Made by a program: the position numbers and the translations under genes. Positions 44,806-54,070 of a DNA stretch of 64,000 nt are shown one piece after another. Under the pieces are notes generated by a model that saw only the letters and a list, made by a program, of their open reading frames with translations, ran no database searches and was not told the origin of the DNA. This DNA comes from Streptomyces sp. NBC_00223 (GTDB lineage Bacteria; Actinomycetota; Actinomycetes; Streptomycetales; Streptomycetaceae): NCBI RefSeq assembly GCF_036199905.1, contig NZ_CP108109.1, forward strand, positions 496,001-560,000. The letters run 5' to 3'. The first letter of the stretch is position 1; each line of letters starts with the position of its first letter.

Positions 44806-47679
44806 TCAGCGGTCGCCGCTGTGATTCCCCGACCTGCCGGTCGTGTGGTCCGGCGGGTCGTGGCGGGGGGGCCTGTGCAGGGCGGCGCGCACCCGGACCC
44901 AGCGGGCGCGCCTGATCCGGCGGCTCACCTCGGCGCGGTTGCGCTTCTCGCCCTCGATGAACCAGTCCGCCCGCCAGCCGGGGTTGCCCTCCACGATGGA
45001 GGTCAGCTCGCCGGCGGCGATCCGGTCGGCGAGCCGCCGCACATAGCGGTGGGCCTGCTCGGGCGAACAGCCGGGCAGCACGGCAAGCGCCCGTTCCAGC
45101 TCGTGGAGCAGGGGGTCGCGCCGGTCCGCCATGGCCCGGTTCCACCACCGGCCGACGGCGAGCGTGGCCTGCTCCTCGAACACGGTGAACACCAGCGGGA
45201 CCCAGGCGTCGACGACGGTGCCGAGCGGGGTGATGTGGTTCTCGGTGACGAGGTGCAGCCGGGTGAGCGCTGCCTCCAGGTCGGGCGGTGTCACGGCGGC
45301 CTGGCGGCGGGGCGGCGGGCCAGGCTGCCGGCGCTGCTGCGACAAAGCCGACTGCTGTCCGGGCGGCGGGAGGACGGGCGGCTTGGGCGCCTGGCGCCTG
45401 GCCGCCTCCCGTTGCAGCCGCTTCTCCTCGGCCCTGCGCCGGCTCTCCTCGTCCTTGCGCCGGTTCTCCTCCTCCCGTTCCTCCCGCAGCCGGATCTGCT
45501 CGGCCCTGCGGCGGGCCTCCTCCTCCGCCCTCCGGGCGGCCTCCTCCTTGCGCCGCTCCTTCTCGTCGTAGTCGTCGATCAGCTCGCGGGCCGCATCGAT
45601 CCGGCGCAGTTCGGTGAGGACGGCGTCGGCGGTCCGCCGGTCCGGCATCGTGCCGAGCGCGACCCGGGCCATGGCGTGCGCGGCGCTTCCGCGTTCCGGG
45701 GCGAAGTGCGGGTCGTCGCCGACGAGCCGGACGGCCTGGGTGTACTCCTCCTGGCCCGCGCGGTCCCAGAGCGGACCGAGCAGCGGCAGGCCCGTCAGGG
45801 ACCGCAGGAGGTCGCTGAGCCCCCGGCAGCTGTCCCATGCCTCGTGCCAGCCGAGGAGTTCGGCGAGCCGGGGCGGGACCGGCCCGGCCGGGGCCGGCGC
45901 AAGCGCGGCGGGCCCCTCCCCCGGCCCGTGCGCCCGGTCCGGGGGGATCCGGTACGCGGCGGCGGCGCCGGACGCGGCCCGTTCCGCCCGGGCGACCGTC
46001 ACCAGAGCGTCGAACAGCCGCGCGGTCGTGTGGAAGATCCGGCCCGCGTCGCCACCCCTGGTCGCCGCGTCGAGGACCAGGGCGGCCAGCGGGGCGTCCG
46101 CCGCCGGGAGGACCACCGCGGGGCCCTGCGGCCATCTGCCGAGCGGGCTCCACGCCGCCAGCCAGTACGGGGTGCCCGGTTCGTCGGGATCGAGGGTGCC
46201 GAGCCATGATCCGAGCGTCGCGGCGTCGTCGGCCTCGGCGCTCAGCAGGCCCAGGGTGAACGGCCGGTTCTCGCGCAGCGTCCGTACCGCCGGGCTGCCC
46301 GCGGTGAACACCTCCTGGCCGAGCGCGCGCACGCAGCCCACCACCTGCCCGAACTCGTAGCGCGCCTCGCCGTCCCCGGTCGGGCGGCCCGGCCGGTCGA
46401 TCAGCGCGGCCAGCAGGTCGGCGGCCCGGCCCAGGCCCTTCGCCGTCTCCCACAGCCGGCGCAGCCGGTTCGCCCGGTGGGGGTCGCCGGGCCGCAGCGC
46501 CGGCATGGCGTCGGCCACCAGCTGGGTCATCGCGTCGGCCAGCGCCGGTTCGCTCCACTGGTACCGCAGTTCGTCGGTCAGCCGCGGGTCGTCGTGCGCC
46601 AGCGCGGCGCGGACGATGCCCTGCCATCCGGCGTGCGGCGGCTCGCCGTGCAGGGCCTGGAGCGCGTCCCGCAGCTTGGCGGGGGTGTCGCTGCCCTCCG
46701 CGATGGCCTGGTTCACGGTGTGCACGATGTCCAGGTCGTTCAGGCAGCCCAGGATCGCCTGGTGGTCGGTGCGCCGCAGGGTCTCGCGCCGGGCCCACAG
46801 GGCGTCGGCGACCTTGGCCGGCCCCAGCCGGTTGATGAGCCGGTGCAGCCGTTCGCGGTACGCGCCCGCGGCCCCCTGACTGGCCTTCGGCGGCCGGCCG
46901 AGGGCGATCGGGCGGCTGCCGGGCGGCGGCTGGGAGCAGAAGGCGAGCTGGGCCACCGGGGGGCGCAGGCTGTTGACGCAGGTGCCGACGCGCAGATCGG
47001 TGCGCAGCCCGTACGGCAGGAAGGCGGCCACCGCGTCGAGCACCGCCAGCCGGTCCTCGTGCCCGAGGTGCCCGGCGTGGGTGATGATCAGGCTGTCGCC
47101 GGTGAGCAGTTCGGCCGCCACGGCCGCCGCCCAGTGCGCGGCGGCGTCCCGTCTCCGCTCCGGCTTGTCCGAGGTGGCCTTGACCACCGCGGCGATGTGC
47201 TCGATCCCGGTCAGATACGACTCACCGGGCCTGCCGGGCGGCAGCGGCGCCTTCTGGGTGCTCTCCTGCGCGGCCGGCGGCAGCGTGATGCCGTCGACCG
47301 CCTGGAACAGCGTCAGATACGAGTGGTCGGGCTGCCCCGGGCCGTCCTGCTGCACCAGGAAGAACCGGGTGGGGACGACGGCCCGGCCGCTGTGGTCCCG
47401 GCGGCCGCCGTGGCTGCGGCGATCGGCGGGCTCCATCACGGAGACACCGATCCACCGCCCGGTCTCCAGGGCCCAGCCGCTGACGGTGACCCAGGGCAGG
47501 GCGTCGGCGCCGCGCTGTCCCTCCGGCGGGGGGTTCCCGGCCGACGAGGCCCGGATGTAGTCGTCGAAGGTACGGCGCTGCTCCTCGCCGCCGCTGTTGG
47601 CGATCACCGCGTACTCGCGCGACGAGCGCTCCTCCTTGCCGAAGAGGGCCCACAGTACGTCGAGGGTGCCGCCGCTCAC
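44806..47679 (-). CDS. Large GTPase-associated protein (GAP1-like, N2/M/C regions)
   Basis: This 957-residue cytosolic protein starts at GTG 47679 in a GTGA overlap with the GTPase gene. It begins LDVLWALFGKEERSSREYAVIANSGG and contains ALPWVTVSGWALETGRWIGVSVM and AAFLPYGLRTDLRVGTCVNS. Its middle is an alpha-helical repeat-like region. A highly charged coiled coil spans about 690-760 (EEARRRAEQIRLREEREEEN), followed by a C-terminal helical domain. I recognise the layout of the GTPase-associated GAP1 family from NTP-dependent conflict systems. The function is not established; it presumably couples the GTPase to effectors. The short protein encoded at 54071 shares its N-terminal signature. Confidence 0.7.
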   Translation of the reverse strand: MSGGTLDVLWALFGKEERSSREYAVIANSGGEEQRRTFDDYIRASSAGNPPPEGQRGADALPWVTVSGWALETGRWIGVSVMEPADRRSHGGRRDHSGRAVVPTRFFLVQQDGPGQPDHSYLTLFQAVDGITLPPAAQESTQKAPLPPGRPGESYLTGIEHIAAVVKATSDKPERRRDAAAHWAAAVAAELLTGDSLIITHAGHLGHEDRLAVLDAVAAFLPYGLRTDLRVGTCVNSLRPPVAQLAFCSQPPPGSRPIALGRPPKASQGAAGAYRERLHRLINRLGPAKVADALWARRETLRRTDHQAILGCLNDLDIVHTVNQAIAEGSDTPAKLRDALQALHGEPPHAGWQGIVRAALAHDDPRLTDELRYQWSEPALADAMTQLVADAMPALRPGDPHRANRLRRLWETAKGLGRAADLLAALIDRPGRPTGDGEARYEFGQVVGCVRALGQEVFTAGSPAVRTLRENRPFTLGLLSAEADDAATLGSWLGTLDPDEPGTPYWLAAWSPLGRWPQGPAVVLPAADAPLAALVLDAATRGGDAGRIFHTTARLFDALVTVARAERAASGAAAAYRIPPDRAHGPGEGPAALAPAPAGPVPPRLAELLGWHEAWDSCRGLSDLLRSLTGLPLLGPLWDRAGQEEYTQAVRLVGDDPHFAPERGSAAHAMARVALGTMPDRRTADAVLTELRRIDAARELIDDYDEKERRKEEAARRAEEEARRRAEQIRLREEREEENRRKDEESRRRAEEKRLQREAARRQAPKPPVLPPPGQQSALSQQRRQPGPPPRRQAAVTPPDLEAALTRLHLVTENHITPLGTVVDAWVPLVFTVFEEQATLAVGRWWNRAMADRRDPLLHELERALAVLPGCSPEQAHRYVRRLADRIAAGELTSIVEGNPGWRADWFIEGEKRNRAEVSRRIRRARWVRVRAALHRPPRHDPPDHTTGRSGNHSGDR

Positions 47680-48767
47680 GCCCGTCCCTGCTTTCTGAGG
47701 CCCACGAGCAGGGAGATCACCGGCTCCATCACGTTGTGCGGGCGGACGGGGCCGATGATCTGCTGCGTCCCGTCGGACTCGTCCACGTTCCCGAAGCGGC
47801 CGAGGTCGACCCCGCCCGCCGGGGAGGTACCGAAGCCGATCGAGGAGGTGGCGAAGAAGCGGATCCGGGAGGGGTGGAAGCTGGCCCGCAGCGCCTCGCC
47901 GACCTGCTGCATGGTGCCGCCGTGCAGATCCTTGGCCAGCCAGTCGAAGAACCCCTCCGGGTCCGGTACGACGGGTGTCCCGTGCGGCCCCTCGTCCGTC
48001 CAGCCGCCGCGCCTGGCCCGCTCGAACACCTCCGGGTCGTCGAACTTGGTGAGGCAGACGGATATGTGCTGCGGCAGATACGGCCCCTCCAGACGCCCGT
48101 CCTTCAGCGCCTTGCGGGTCAGCCGGGCCAGGGTCCCGTTGAGATACGCGAAGGACTTGCCCTCGGACGCCTCGCGGATCGGGTCGAAGAGGTAGACCAG
48201 ACCGGCGGAGGCGGCCAGGTGGTCGGTGCTCCTCCTGGCCTCCAGGTCCTCGTTCAGGTCCTCGTAGGTGCCGCCCCCGACATCGAGCATGGTGAGCAGG
48301 AACTGCATCTCGTCGGCGCCGGGCCGGGGGCGTGCGAACAGCCGCCGGCGCTGGGCGTAGGGCGAACCGGCCAGGTCGCCGAGGAACCGCCAGCTGAACT
48401 CCACGGCGGACTGGGTCGCCTCGGGGAACTTCCGCTCGACCGACAGCAGGCGCGAGGTCTCGACCATGAATCTCTCCGACGCGTCGTCGGAGGCGATCAC
48501 CTGCCAACGGCCGTAGGTGGAGGCGGTGTTGAACATCGCGAGCCGCAGTGCGCCCAGGAAGGTGGTCTTGCCCGACTCCTGGGAACCCCACAGGCCGATC
48601 CGCAGCCCGTCCCGGTCAGGGGTGTCGTGCGGCTCGGCCGGCAGGTCGAGCCGCAGCGACGCCGTGTCGTCCTCGAACCCGTCGACCGCGGGCGGTTCGG
48701 GCAGTTCCGGCCGGGGTCGGGGCAGCGGGCCCGGGAACCGGGTGTGTCCTGACTCGTCTTCGCTCAT
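47676..48767 (-). CDS. Stand-alone GTPase of the conflict locus
   Basis: This 363-residue P-loop protein has Walker A GSQESGKT (61-68), a Walker B-like MLDVGGG (Asp162) and TKFD (240-243), the guanine-specificity motif. It therefore looks like a TRAFAC-class GTPase of the double-GTPase type associated with GAP1 proteins. A Pro-rich 50-residue N-terminus precedes the domain. The segments FLGALRLAMFN, YGRWQVI and LLSVERKFPEATQ recur almost verbatim in the C-terminal half of the protein encoded at 54990, so the locus holds two copies of this module. GAGGAAAC precedes the ATG. Confidence 0.82.
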   Translation of the reverse strand: MSEDESGHTRFPGPLPRPRPELPEPPAVDGFEDDTASLRLDLPAEPHDTPDRDGLRIGLWGSQESGKTTFLGALRLAMFNTASTYGRWQVIASDDASERFMVETSRLLSVERKFPEATQSAVEFSWRFLGDLAGSPYAQRRRLFARPRPGADEMQFLLTMLDVGGGTYEDLNEDLEARRSTDHLAASAGLVYLFDPIREASEGKSFAYLNGTLARLTRKALKDGRLEGPYLPQHISVCLTKFDDPEVFERARRGGWTDEGPHGTPVVPDPEGFFDWLAKDLHGGTMQQVGEALRASFHPSRIRFFATSSIGFGTSPAGGVDLGRFGNVDESDGTQQIIGPVRPHNVMEPVISLLVGLRKQGRA

Positions 48768-50785
48768 GTTTCCTCGTTCTCATTCCTGGTCCACGTGCCG
48801 AAGAGGGTGTCGCCGTCGTGGGCGTCGACCATCAGGCCGGGCGCGGTGCCCCGCATCCCGGCGGCGGCACGGACCGCCGAGGCGACGTCCTCGGCTCCGT
48901 GCGCGCCCAGTTCGAAGTAGTGCTGCCGGCCCAGTTCGCGCCAGGCGTGGCGGAGCCGGTCCAGGCTCTGTCTGCGCCAGCTGCGGGGCGGCGGGTACGG
49001 ATCGTGGACGGCGACCACCCGCGCCCGCCTCCCTTCGCGCAGGCCGCGCAGGCTTTCCTCCCAGTCCCACCCGTGGGTGCACGGCAGGGCGAGATCACTT
49101 CCCTGGCGCCACGGGTGGGGCGGCCGGGAGCCGACGACCAGCAGGATGTGCCGGGCGTCCGCCCGCCACATCCGGGAGCGCGCCGCGGCGTACAGCGCGT
49201 CCTCCAGCGGCGCCGCGAAGGCGTGCCCCGCCGGCGCGGGCGGCCACGCCTTCAACTCGCGGGCCACGTCGTGGGCGCGCCCGGGGCGCGAGTACGTCAG
49301 CACGTCCTCGTCGGCGGACGCGCGGACCGGGCCGAAGGTGTGGCCGCCGTAGCCGATGGCCCCGACCCTGAGCCTGCTCGACTCGGGCCACTGCGCGGCC
49401 AGTTGTTCCAGCACCTCGGTCAGCAGCCCGGCCCTGCGGGCCAGATCGGCCGCGCTGCCGCCGAGTTCGAGCAGCAGCAGCAGATCGACGTCGGGCTCGG
49501 CCGCGGGGGCCGACCGGCCGAGCAGCAGATCCTCGTCGACCAGGGTCTCCACCACCGTGCCGGGCTCCGAGAAGCGCGGTCCGGCCGACGGGTCCAGGAC
49601 GACGGTGACATCGGTCTGCCCGCCGGGACTGATCCGGACCTGGCCGGTGCGGACGACCGCCCAGTCCCGCGGGTTCGCGCCCCTGGCGACCACCAGCGGG
49701 AGGGCGAAGGTCGAGCGGGTCTCGTCCGGCGCGGCCCGCAGGGTCACGTTCACCGACAGCTCGCCGTCGTCCGGGAGGAGCGTGCCGGACGGGAAGAGCA
49801 GCAGGGGTTTGATCCGCTCCTGCGCGGAGGCGTCGACCTCGGTGCCGACACGGCGGGTGAGCAGCGCGTATCCGTGCCGCAACGGCACCCCGCGGCAGAC
49901 GGAGGAGAGCAGGTCGAGCGGCGCCCGGTCGTCGGCCAGGGTGATCCGGGCGGTCGGCGGCACGGCGTGCGCGATCGCCCGCAGGGTCAGATCGGGCCAG
50001 CGCCAGCCCGGCGCCCCGCCCGCCAGCACCAGCGGCGCCGAACGGCCCTCGTCCCTGGCCGTCCTGAGCGCGGCGAGCAGACTGCCCGCCGCCCGGCCGA
50101 TCGGCGCGTCCCAGACCAGATCGGCGGCGCGCGCGAGGCCGTTGGCGCCGTACGGAGGGGTCACGCCGATACCGCCGGCCAGCAGGAAGTCCCGCTCGGC
50201 CGCCGCGTGCGGCAGCCAGGGCGCCACCTCGGGCCAGGCGATCTCGGCGCGGCGGTCCTCCCGGGCGCACAGGCCGCCGCCGTGGTCGCGGACCAGGACG
50301 TCCGCGGTGAGGCCGGCGGCCGAGACGGTGAGGAAGTGCACGGCGTCGACCTCGCCCGCGGCCAGCGCGGTGAGCACGGACACCGCGCCCGACCGGTCCA
50401 CGGGACGGCTCCCGGCCCCGGTGATGTCCTCGGCGGGGCCGGCGGACCGGCTCCGGTCCGCCGGAGGTACGGCGTCCCAGGCCGGCGGGGAGCGGCGCAG
50501 CAGGGCCTCCAACTCGGGCAGTACGCGCCCCCGTCCGGCCGGCCTGACCCGGTCCGGGGCCGCGCGCGAGGCCCGTAACGCCGCCCGCAGGTCCCATTGG
50601 GCGGCGGCGGACCGCTCACGGCGGCGCGCGGCGGCCGGGTCGTCGGGGAAGTCCCACTCGCAGACCGGGCAGGGCACGGCCCCGACACGGCTCCAGCAGA
50701 CCGGGCACTGCCGGTCGGCGTCCTGCCGGTCCGGGTCGCCGGGCCATCCCCAGCGGTCCGGCTGCCCCTGGCGGGGGCGGCTCAC
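48764..50785 (-). CDS. Zinc-ribbon plus vWA-like protein of the conflict locus
   Basis: This 673-residue protein has a four-cysteine zinc ribbon at residues 27-42 (CPVC-x8-CPVC). A central beta-rich region and a vWA-like domain follow (from about residue 395, VDLLLLLELGGSAADLARRAGLLTEVLEQLA), where the canonical DxSxS is replaced by ELGGS, so metal binding is doubtful. LRVGAIGYGGHTFGPV and ARHILLVVGSRPPHP match later vWA strands. It uses a GTG start after the minisatellite and overlaps the GTPase gene by 4 bp. It probably plays the vWA/substrate-platform part of the system. I know no characterised homologue. Confidence 0.65.
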   Translation of the reverse strand: MSRPRQGQPDRWGWPGDPDRQDADRQCPVCWSRVGAVPCPVCEWDFPDDPAAARRRERSAAAQWDLRAALRASRAAPDRVRPAGRGRVLPELEALLRRSPPAWDAVPPADRSRSAGPAEDITGAGSRPVDRSGAVSVLTALAAGEVDAVHFLTVSAAGLTADVLVRDHGGGLCAREDRRAEIAWPEVAPWLPHAAAERDFLLAGGIGVTPPYGANGLARAADLVWDAPIGRAAGSLLAALRTARDEGRSAPLVLAGGAPGWRWPDLTLRAIAHAVPPTARITLADDRAPLDLLSSVCRGVPLRHGYALLTRRVGTEVDASAQERIKPLLLFPSGTLLPDDGELSVNVTLRAAPDETRSTFALPLVVARGANPRDWAVVRTGQVRISPGGQTDVTVVLDPSAGPRFSEPGTVVETLVDEDLLLGRSAPAAEPDVDLLLLLELGGSAADLARRAGLLTEVLEQLAAQWPESSRLRVGAIGYGGHTFGPVRASADEDVLTYSRPGRAHDVARELKAWPPAPAGHAFAAPLEDALYAAARSRMWRADARHILLVVGSRPPHPWRQGSDLALPCTHGWDWEESLRGLREGRRARVVAVHDPYPPPRSWRRQSLDRLRHAWRELGRQHYFELGAHGAEDVASAVRAAAGMRGTAPGLMVDAHDGDTLFGTWTRNENEET

Positions 50786-52024
50786 CGTGCGGCCCCCACG
50801 GCGGACGGGTCGCGCCCGCCCGCGCGCGCGCCGTACGACGGCGCACGTAACCTACCCGTCAACTGCTCTCCCCCCTCAGGCCGGACCCCACGGGCCCGGC
50901 ACGAGCGTTCTTCGCGTCACCGCGAGTGGCGAACCGCCGGTTCCGGCGCCCGCCGCACGGCCGCCTTCCCCCTGCGCCGCGTCCAACACCTACCGTCTGT
51001 CCCGCTCGGCCGGCCAGATACGCCGGCCCCTCTTTCCCCCAGCCCGCCGGCTGGGAGGTGCCCCCACCCGGCCTGTCGGGTGGCAGAAACCCCCACCCGG
51101 CCTGGTGGCTGAGAGGTGCCGCCACCCCAACCAGGCGGCTGGGGTGCCCCCACCGGATGGCAGGAGCCACCACACCCGCCCGGCGGGTGACAGGTACTCC
51201 CGCCCCGGACCGGGAGACAGAAGCCGCCCAGCCTGCGCGACAGGCTTCCCCAGCCCCACCCGGCAGGGACGAGTATCCCCAACCGGCGAGGACGGGTGTC
51301 CCACCCACCCCGACGGGAGCAGGTGCCCCAACCCCACCCGGCGGGGACGAGTATCCCCAACCCGGCAAGGACAGGTGCCCCACACCGACCCGGCGGAAGC
51401 AGGTACCCCAACCCGGCCCGGCAAGGACAGGTGACCCACCCACCCCGACGGAGACGGACATCCCGTGCCAGCCCGGCGGAAGCAGGTGCCCCAACCCCAC
51501 CCGGCGGGGACGAGTATCCCCAACCCGGCAAGGACAGGTGCCCCACACCGACCCGGCGGAAGCAGGTACCCCAACCCGACCCGGCAGGAACGAGTATCCC
51601 CAACCGGCGAGGACGGGTGTCCCACCCACCCCGACGGAAGCGGGTACCCCAGCCCCACCCGGCAGGAACGAGTGCCCCCAACCCGGCAAGGACAGGTGCC
51701 CCACACCGACCCGGCGGAAGCAGGTACCCCAGCCCCGCCCGGCAAGGGCGGGTGCCCCGACGACCCGGCGGTGACAAGTGCCTCCACCCCCACCCGGAGG
51801 GTGACACGTGCCCCCACCCCGGCGGGGGAAGTAACCCCGCCGCCTTGCGTTCGTACGTATCGGACGTCGCGCGATCCTCCCCGCCTGCGGACGACGCCAA
51901 GTGCCCGGCACGGCCCGGACCGAACCGCCGCCGTGTCGGGCCGCTCGTACGGACGCCGACCCCGCCCTGGCGTGTTCACCGATGGTAGTTGTCCACTCAA
52001 TGATTGTCCGCCGATGAAAGGGAT
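50786..52024. repeat. 1.2-kb GC-rich minisatellite splitting the conflict locus
   Basis: The spacer between two minus-strand genes is packed, mainly 51030-51820, with dozens of degenerate units of about 24-30 bp. Each is built around ACCCGGCGGRAACRAGTRYCCC-like words (CCCGGC, GGACAGGTGCCCC, AAGCAGGTACCCC). Frames on both strands stay open only because the repeats lack stops. The unit spacing is not a multiple of three, so I do not call a protein here. At 52000-52024 the sequence returns to an AT-richer stretch. No promoter for the downstream gene could be singled out. Confidence 0.85.
51318..51578. repeat. Perfect 98-bp direct duplication inside the minisatellite
   Basis: Bases 51318-51415 are identical to 51481-51578, a period of 163 bp. 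Identity over 98 bp indicates a recent duplication or active homogenisation. Confidence 0.9.
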
Positions 52025-54067
52025 TCAATCCGACTTTTTTCCGACCCGTTCCGGCCAGGGCCCCGCGGCCGGTACAGCAGTGGCAGAAGGCCAGTTCACG
52101 GACCTGAGCACACCGTCGAGACCACCCACGACGAGCCCGTCGGAATCGGCGTGGAGGCCCGACACGCCGCCGACGTCCCACCGCCACCACTCGTCGCCGG
52201 TCGTACCGGACAGTGCGCGTACGCCCCGGCGGTCGGCGGCGTACACGGTGTCGTGGCCGATGCCGAGCGAGGACAGTCCGCCGTGCGGCGCGCCCCGCGC
52301 ACTCCAGCGCACGGACCCGTCGGCGGCGTTCAGCGCCGTCACCTCGCCCTCGACCGTGGCGACCACCAGCGTCGTACCGGCCTGGACGGGCGGGTGGTGG
52401 ACCGTGCCGTCCAGCCGGCGGGACCAGCGCGTGCCGCCGGTACGGGCCGCGACGGCGGCGACCGTGCCGTCGGCGGAGGCCGTGTAGACCACGCCGCCGG
52501 GGCCGGCCACCGGGCCCGCGAACGACGCTCCCCCGGGCCGTATCCGCCACAGCGCGGCGCCGTCGGTCAGCCGCCAGGCGCCCAGTGACCCGTCGTCGGT
52601 ACGGCAGTAGACCGCGTGCTCGTCGACCGCCGGGGTGCCGGCGACGACGCCCACGCCGGGCGCGCTCCACCGCGGCGCGGGGACGGCCGGGTCGAAGAGG
52701 TGGAGGTCGCGGCGGCTGCACACGACCAGCGGCGGCGTCCGGCCACCGCGCTCCTCGCCCGGGGCGAGCGCCACCGCGTGCACCGGCGCGGGGAAGTCCT
52801 CCCGGGAGTGCGCGGGTCCGCTCGGGCGGATGCGCACCACGTGCGTCGAGCCGTCGGCGGTGCCCATGGCGACCGTGTCCCCGGCCCGTACCAGGCCGCC
52901 GCGCGCGGCATGGCCGAGGTCCAGGTGCCAGCGCTCCACGCCGGTGGCCCGGTCCAGGGCGTGCAGCGCGCCGGCGGCGGTGACCGCGAGGACCAGGTCG
53001 CCGTGGACCACGGGGGCGCCGCGCAGCCAGTCGTAGCACCGCCAGGTCCACCGGGTGCGGACCGGTGTGCCGTCCGCCGTGGCCGGTGCCGAGGCAGCGG
53101 TCGTCCTGCGGTGGTGGGACCGTTCGGCCGGGAAGGCGTCGTCCGCGGAGAAGTCGTCCCCGACCCCGGCCAGGGTGCGCAACCGGTCGCGGTGCCGGTC
53201 CAGTACGGCCAGGGCGCGGCCGGGCAGCGGCAGGCACCGCGACACGCTGCCGCCGCCCTCGCGGGCCCGGGCCAGCACGGCGGCGGTCGAGGGCCGGTGC
53301 TCGGGGGCGGCCTCCATGCAGTCGGCGATCAACTCCCGTAGCGGGCCGCGGTCCAGGCCGCGCAGATCGGGCGGGTCGGTCATCGCCCGCAGCCGGATCT
53401 CCATCTGGTTCTGGCCGTCGCGCGGCGGGTGGCCGGTGGCGGCGAACAGCAGCGAGGCGCCGAGGGCGAACACATCGGCCTCGCTCTGCGCCCGCCCGAG
53501 CCCGTCCGCCTGCTCGGGCGCCGCGTACTGGAAGCTGCCCATGGCGTCGGCGGTCGAGGTCAGCCGGGGATCGCCGACCAGCCTGACCAGGCTGAAGTCG
53601 ATGACCCAGGCCCGGGCCCTGGTGATCAGGACATTGCTCGGCTTGAGGTCGCGGTGGTAGAGCCCGTCGGCGTGCAGCACCCGGAAGGTGTCCGCGAGCC
53701 CGGCCGCCAGCGCCCACACGGACCGCTCGGGCAACGGCCCCGCCCGGTCGACGAGTTGCTGGAGCGAGGGGCCGGGTATGTAGCGGGTGGCCAGCCACGG
53801 CCGGCGCCCGGCCGGGTCGGAGCCGAGCAGTTCGGGCACCCCGCGCCCGGCCGCCCGGCCGAGCGCCTCGACCTCGCTGGCGAAGCGCGGCCGCAGCCGT
53901 TCGGAGTCGGCGATGTCCTGCCGGATCAGCTTGACGGCCGCGAGCGTGCCGCCGGCCGTCCGCCGGGCCAGGAACACTTCGCCGAAGCCGCCCACGCCGA
54001 TCCGGCAGAGCGTTCCGAAGTCGCCGAGCAGCCGCGGGTCGTCCGGGGTCAGCGGTTCCATGTCCAT
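52025..54067 (-). CDS. Ser/Thr protein kinase with C-terminal PQQ-type beta-propeller
   Basis: This 680-residue protein has a PknB-like kinase domain (residues 15-275): Gly loop IGVGGFGEV, Lys46 in AAVKLIRQ, and catalytic loop HRDLKPSN (His138-Arg-Asp140). The metal-binding DFG is DFS (Asp157-Phe-Ser159), followed by GSFQYAAPEQ. A linker leads to a PQQ/quinoprotein-like propeller (about 345-665, repeated ALDRATGVERWHLD, ALNAADGSVRWSA and ALSGTTGDEWWRW). There is no membrane helix, unlike most such Streptomyces kinases, so the sensor is cytosolic. It is the last gene of the upstream half of the locus, 3 bp from the GAP1-like gene. Confidence 0.9.
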   Translation of the reverse strand: MDMEPLTPDDPRLLGDFGTLCRIGVGGFGEVFLARRTAGGTLAAVKLIRQDIADSERLRPRFASEVEALGRAAGRGVPELLGSDPAGRRPWLATRYIPGPSLQQLVDRAGPLPERSVWALAAGLADTFRVLHADGLYHRDLKPSNVLITRARAWVIDFSLVRLVGDPRLTSTADAMGSFQYAAPEQADGLGRAQSEADVFALGASLLFAATGHPPRDGQNQMEIRLRAMTDPPDLRGLDRGPLRELIADCMEAAPEHRPSTAAVLARAREGGGSVSRCLPLPGRALAVLDRHRDRLRTLAGVGDDFSADDAFPAERSHHRRTTAASAPATADGTPVRTRWTWRCYDWLRGAPVVHGDLVLAVTAAGALHALDRATGVERWHLDLGHAARGGLVRAGDTVAMGTADGSTHVVRIRPSGPAHSREDFPAPVHAVALAPGEERGGRTPPLVVCSRRDLHLFDPAVPAPRWSAPGVGVVAGTPAVDEHAVYCRTDDGSLGAWRLTDGAALWRIRPGGASFAGPVAGPGGVVYTASADGTVAAVAARTGGTRWSRRLDGTVHHPPVQAGTTLVVATVEGEVTALNAADGSVRWSARGAPHGGLSSLGIGHDTVYAADRRGVRALSGTTGDEWWRWDVGGVSGLHADSDGLVVGGLDGVLRSVNWPSATAVPAAGPWPERVGKKSD

Positions 54068-54070
54068 GCC

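Noticed and set aside
50990..52000. Long open frames on both strands of the minisatellite, for example a Gly/Trp/Val-rich 336-codon minus-strand frame
   Set aside because: All frames are open because the repeats lack stops. The 163-bp period shifts frame between copies, and no start with a ribosome site is present.
50786..52024. CRISPR array
   Set aside because: Units vary in length and sequence and have no unique spacers of constant size; there are no cas genes nearby.
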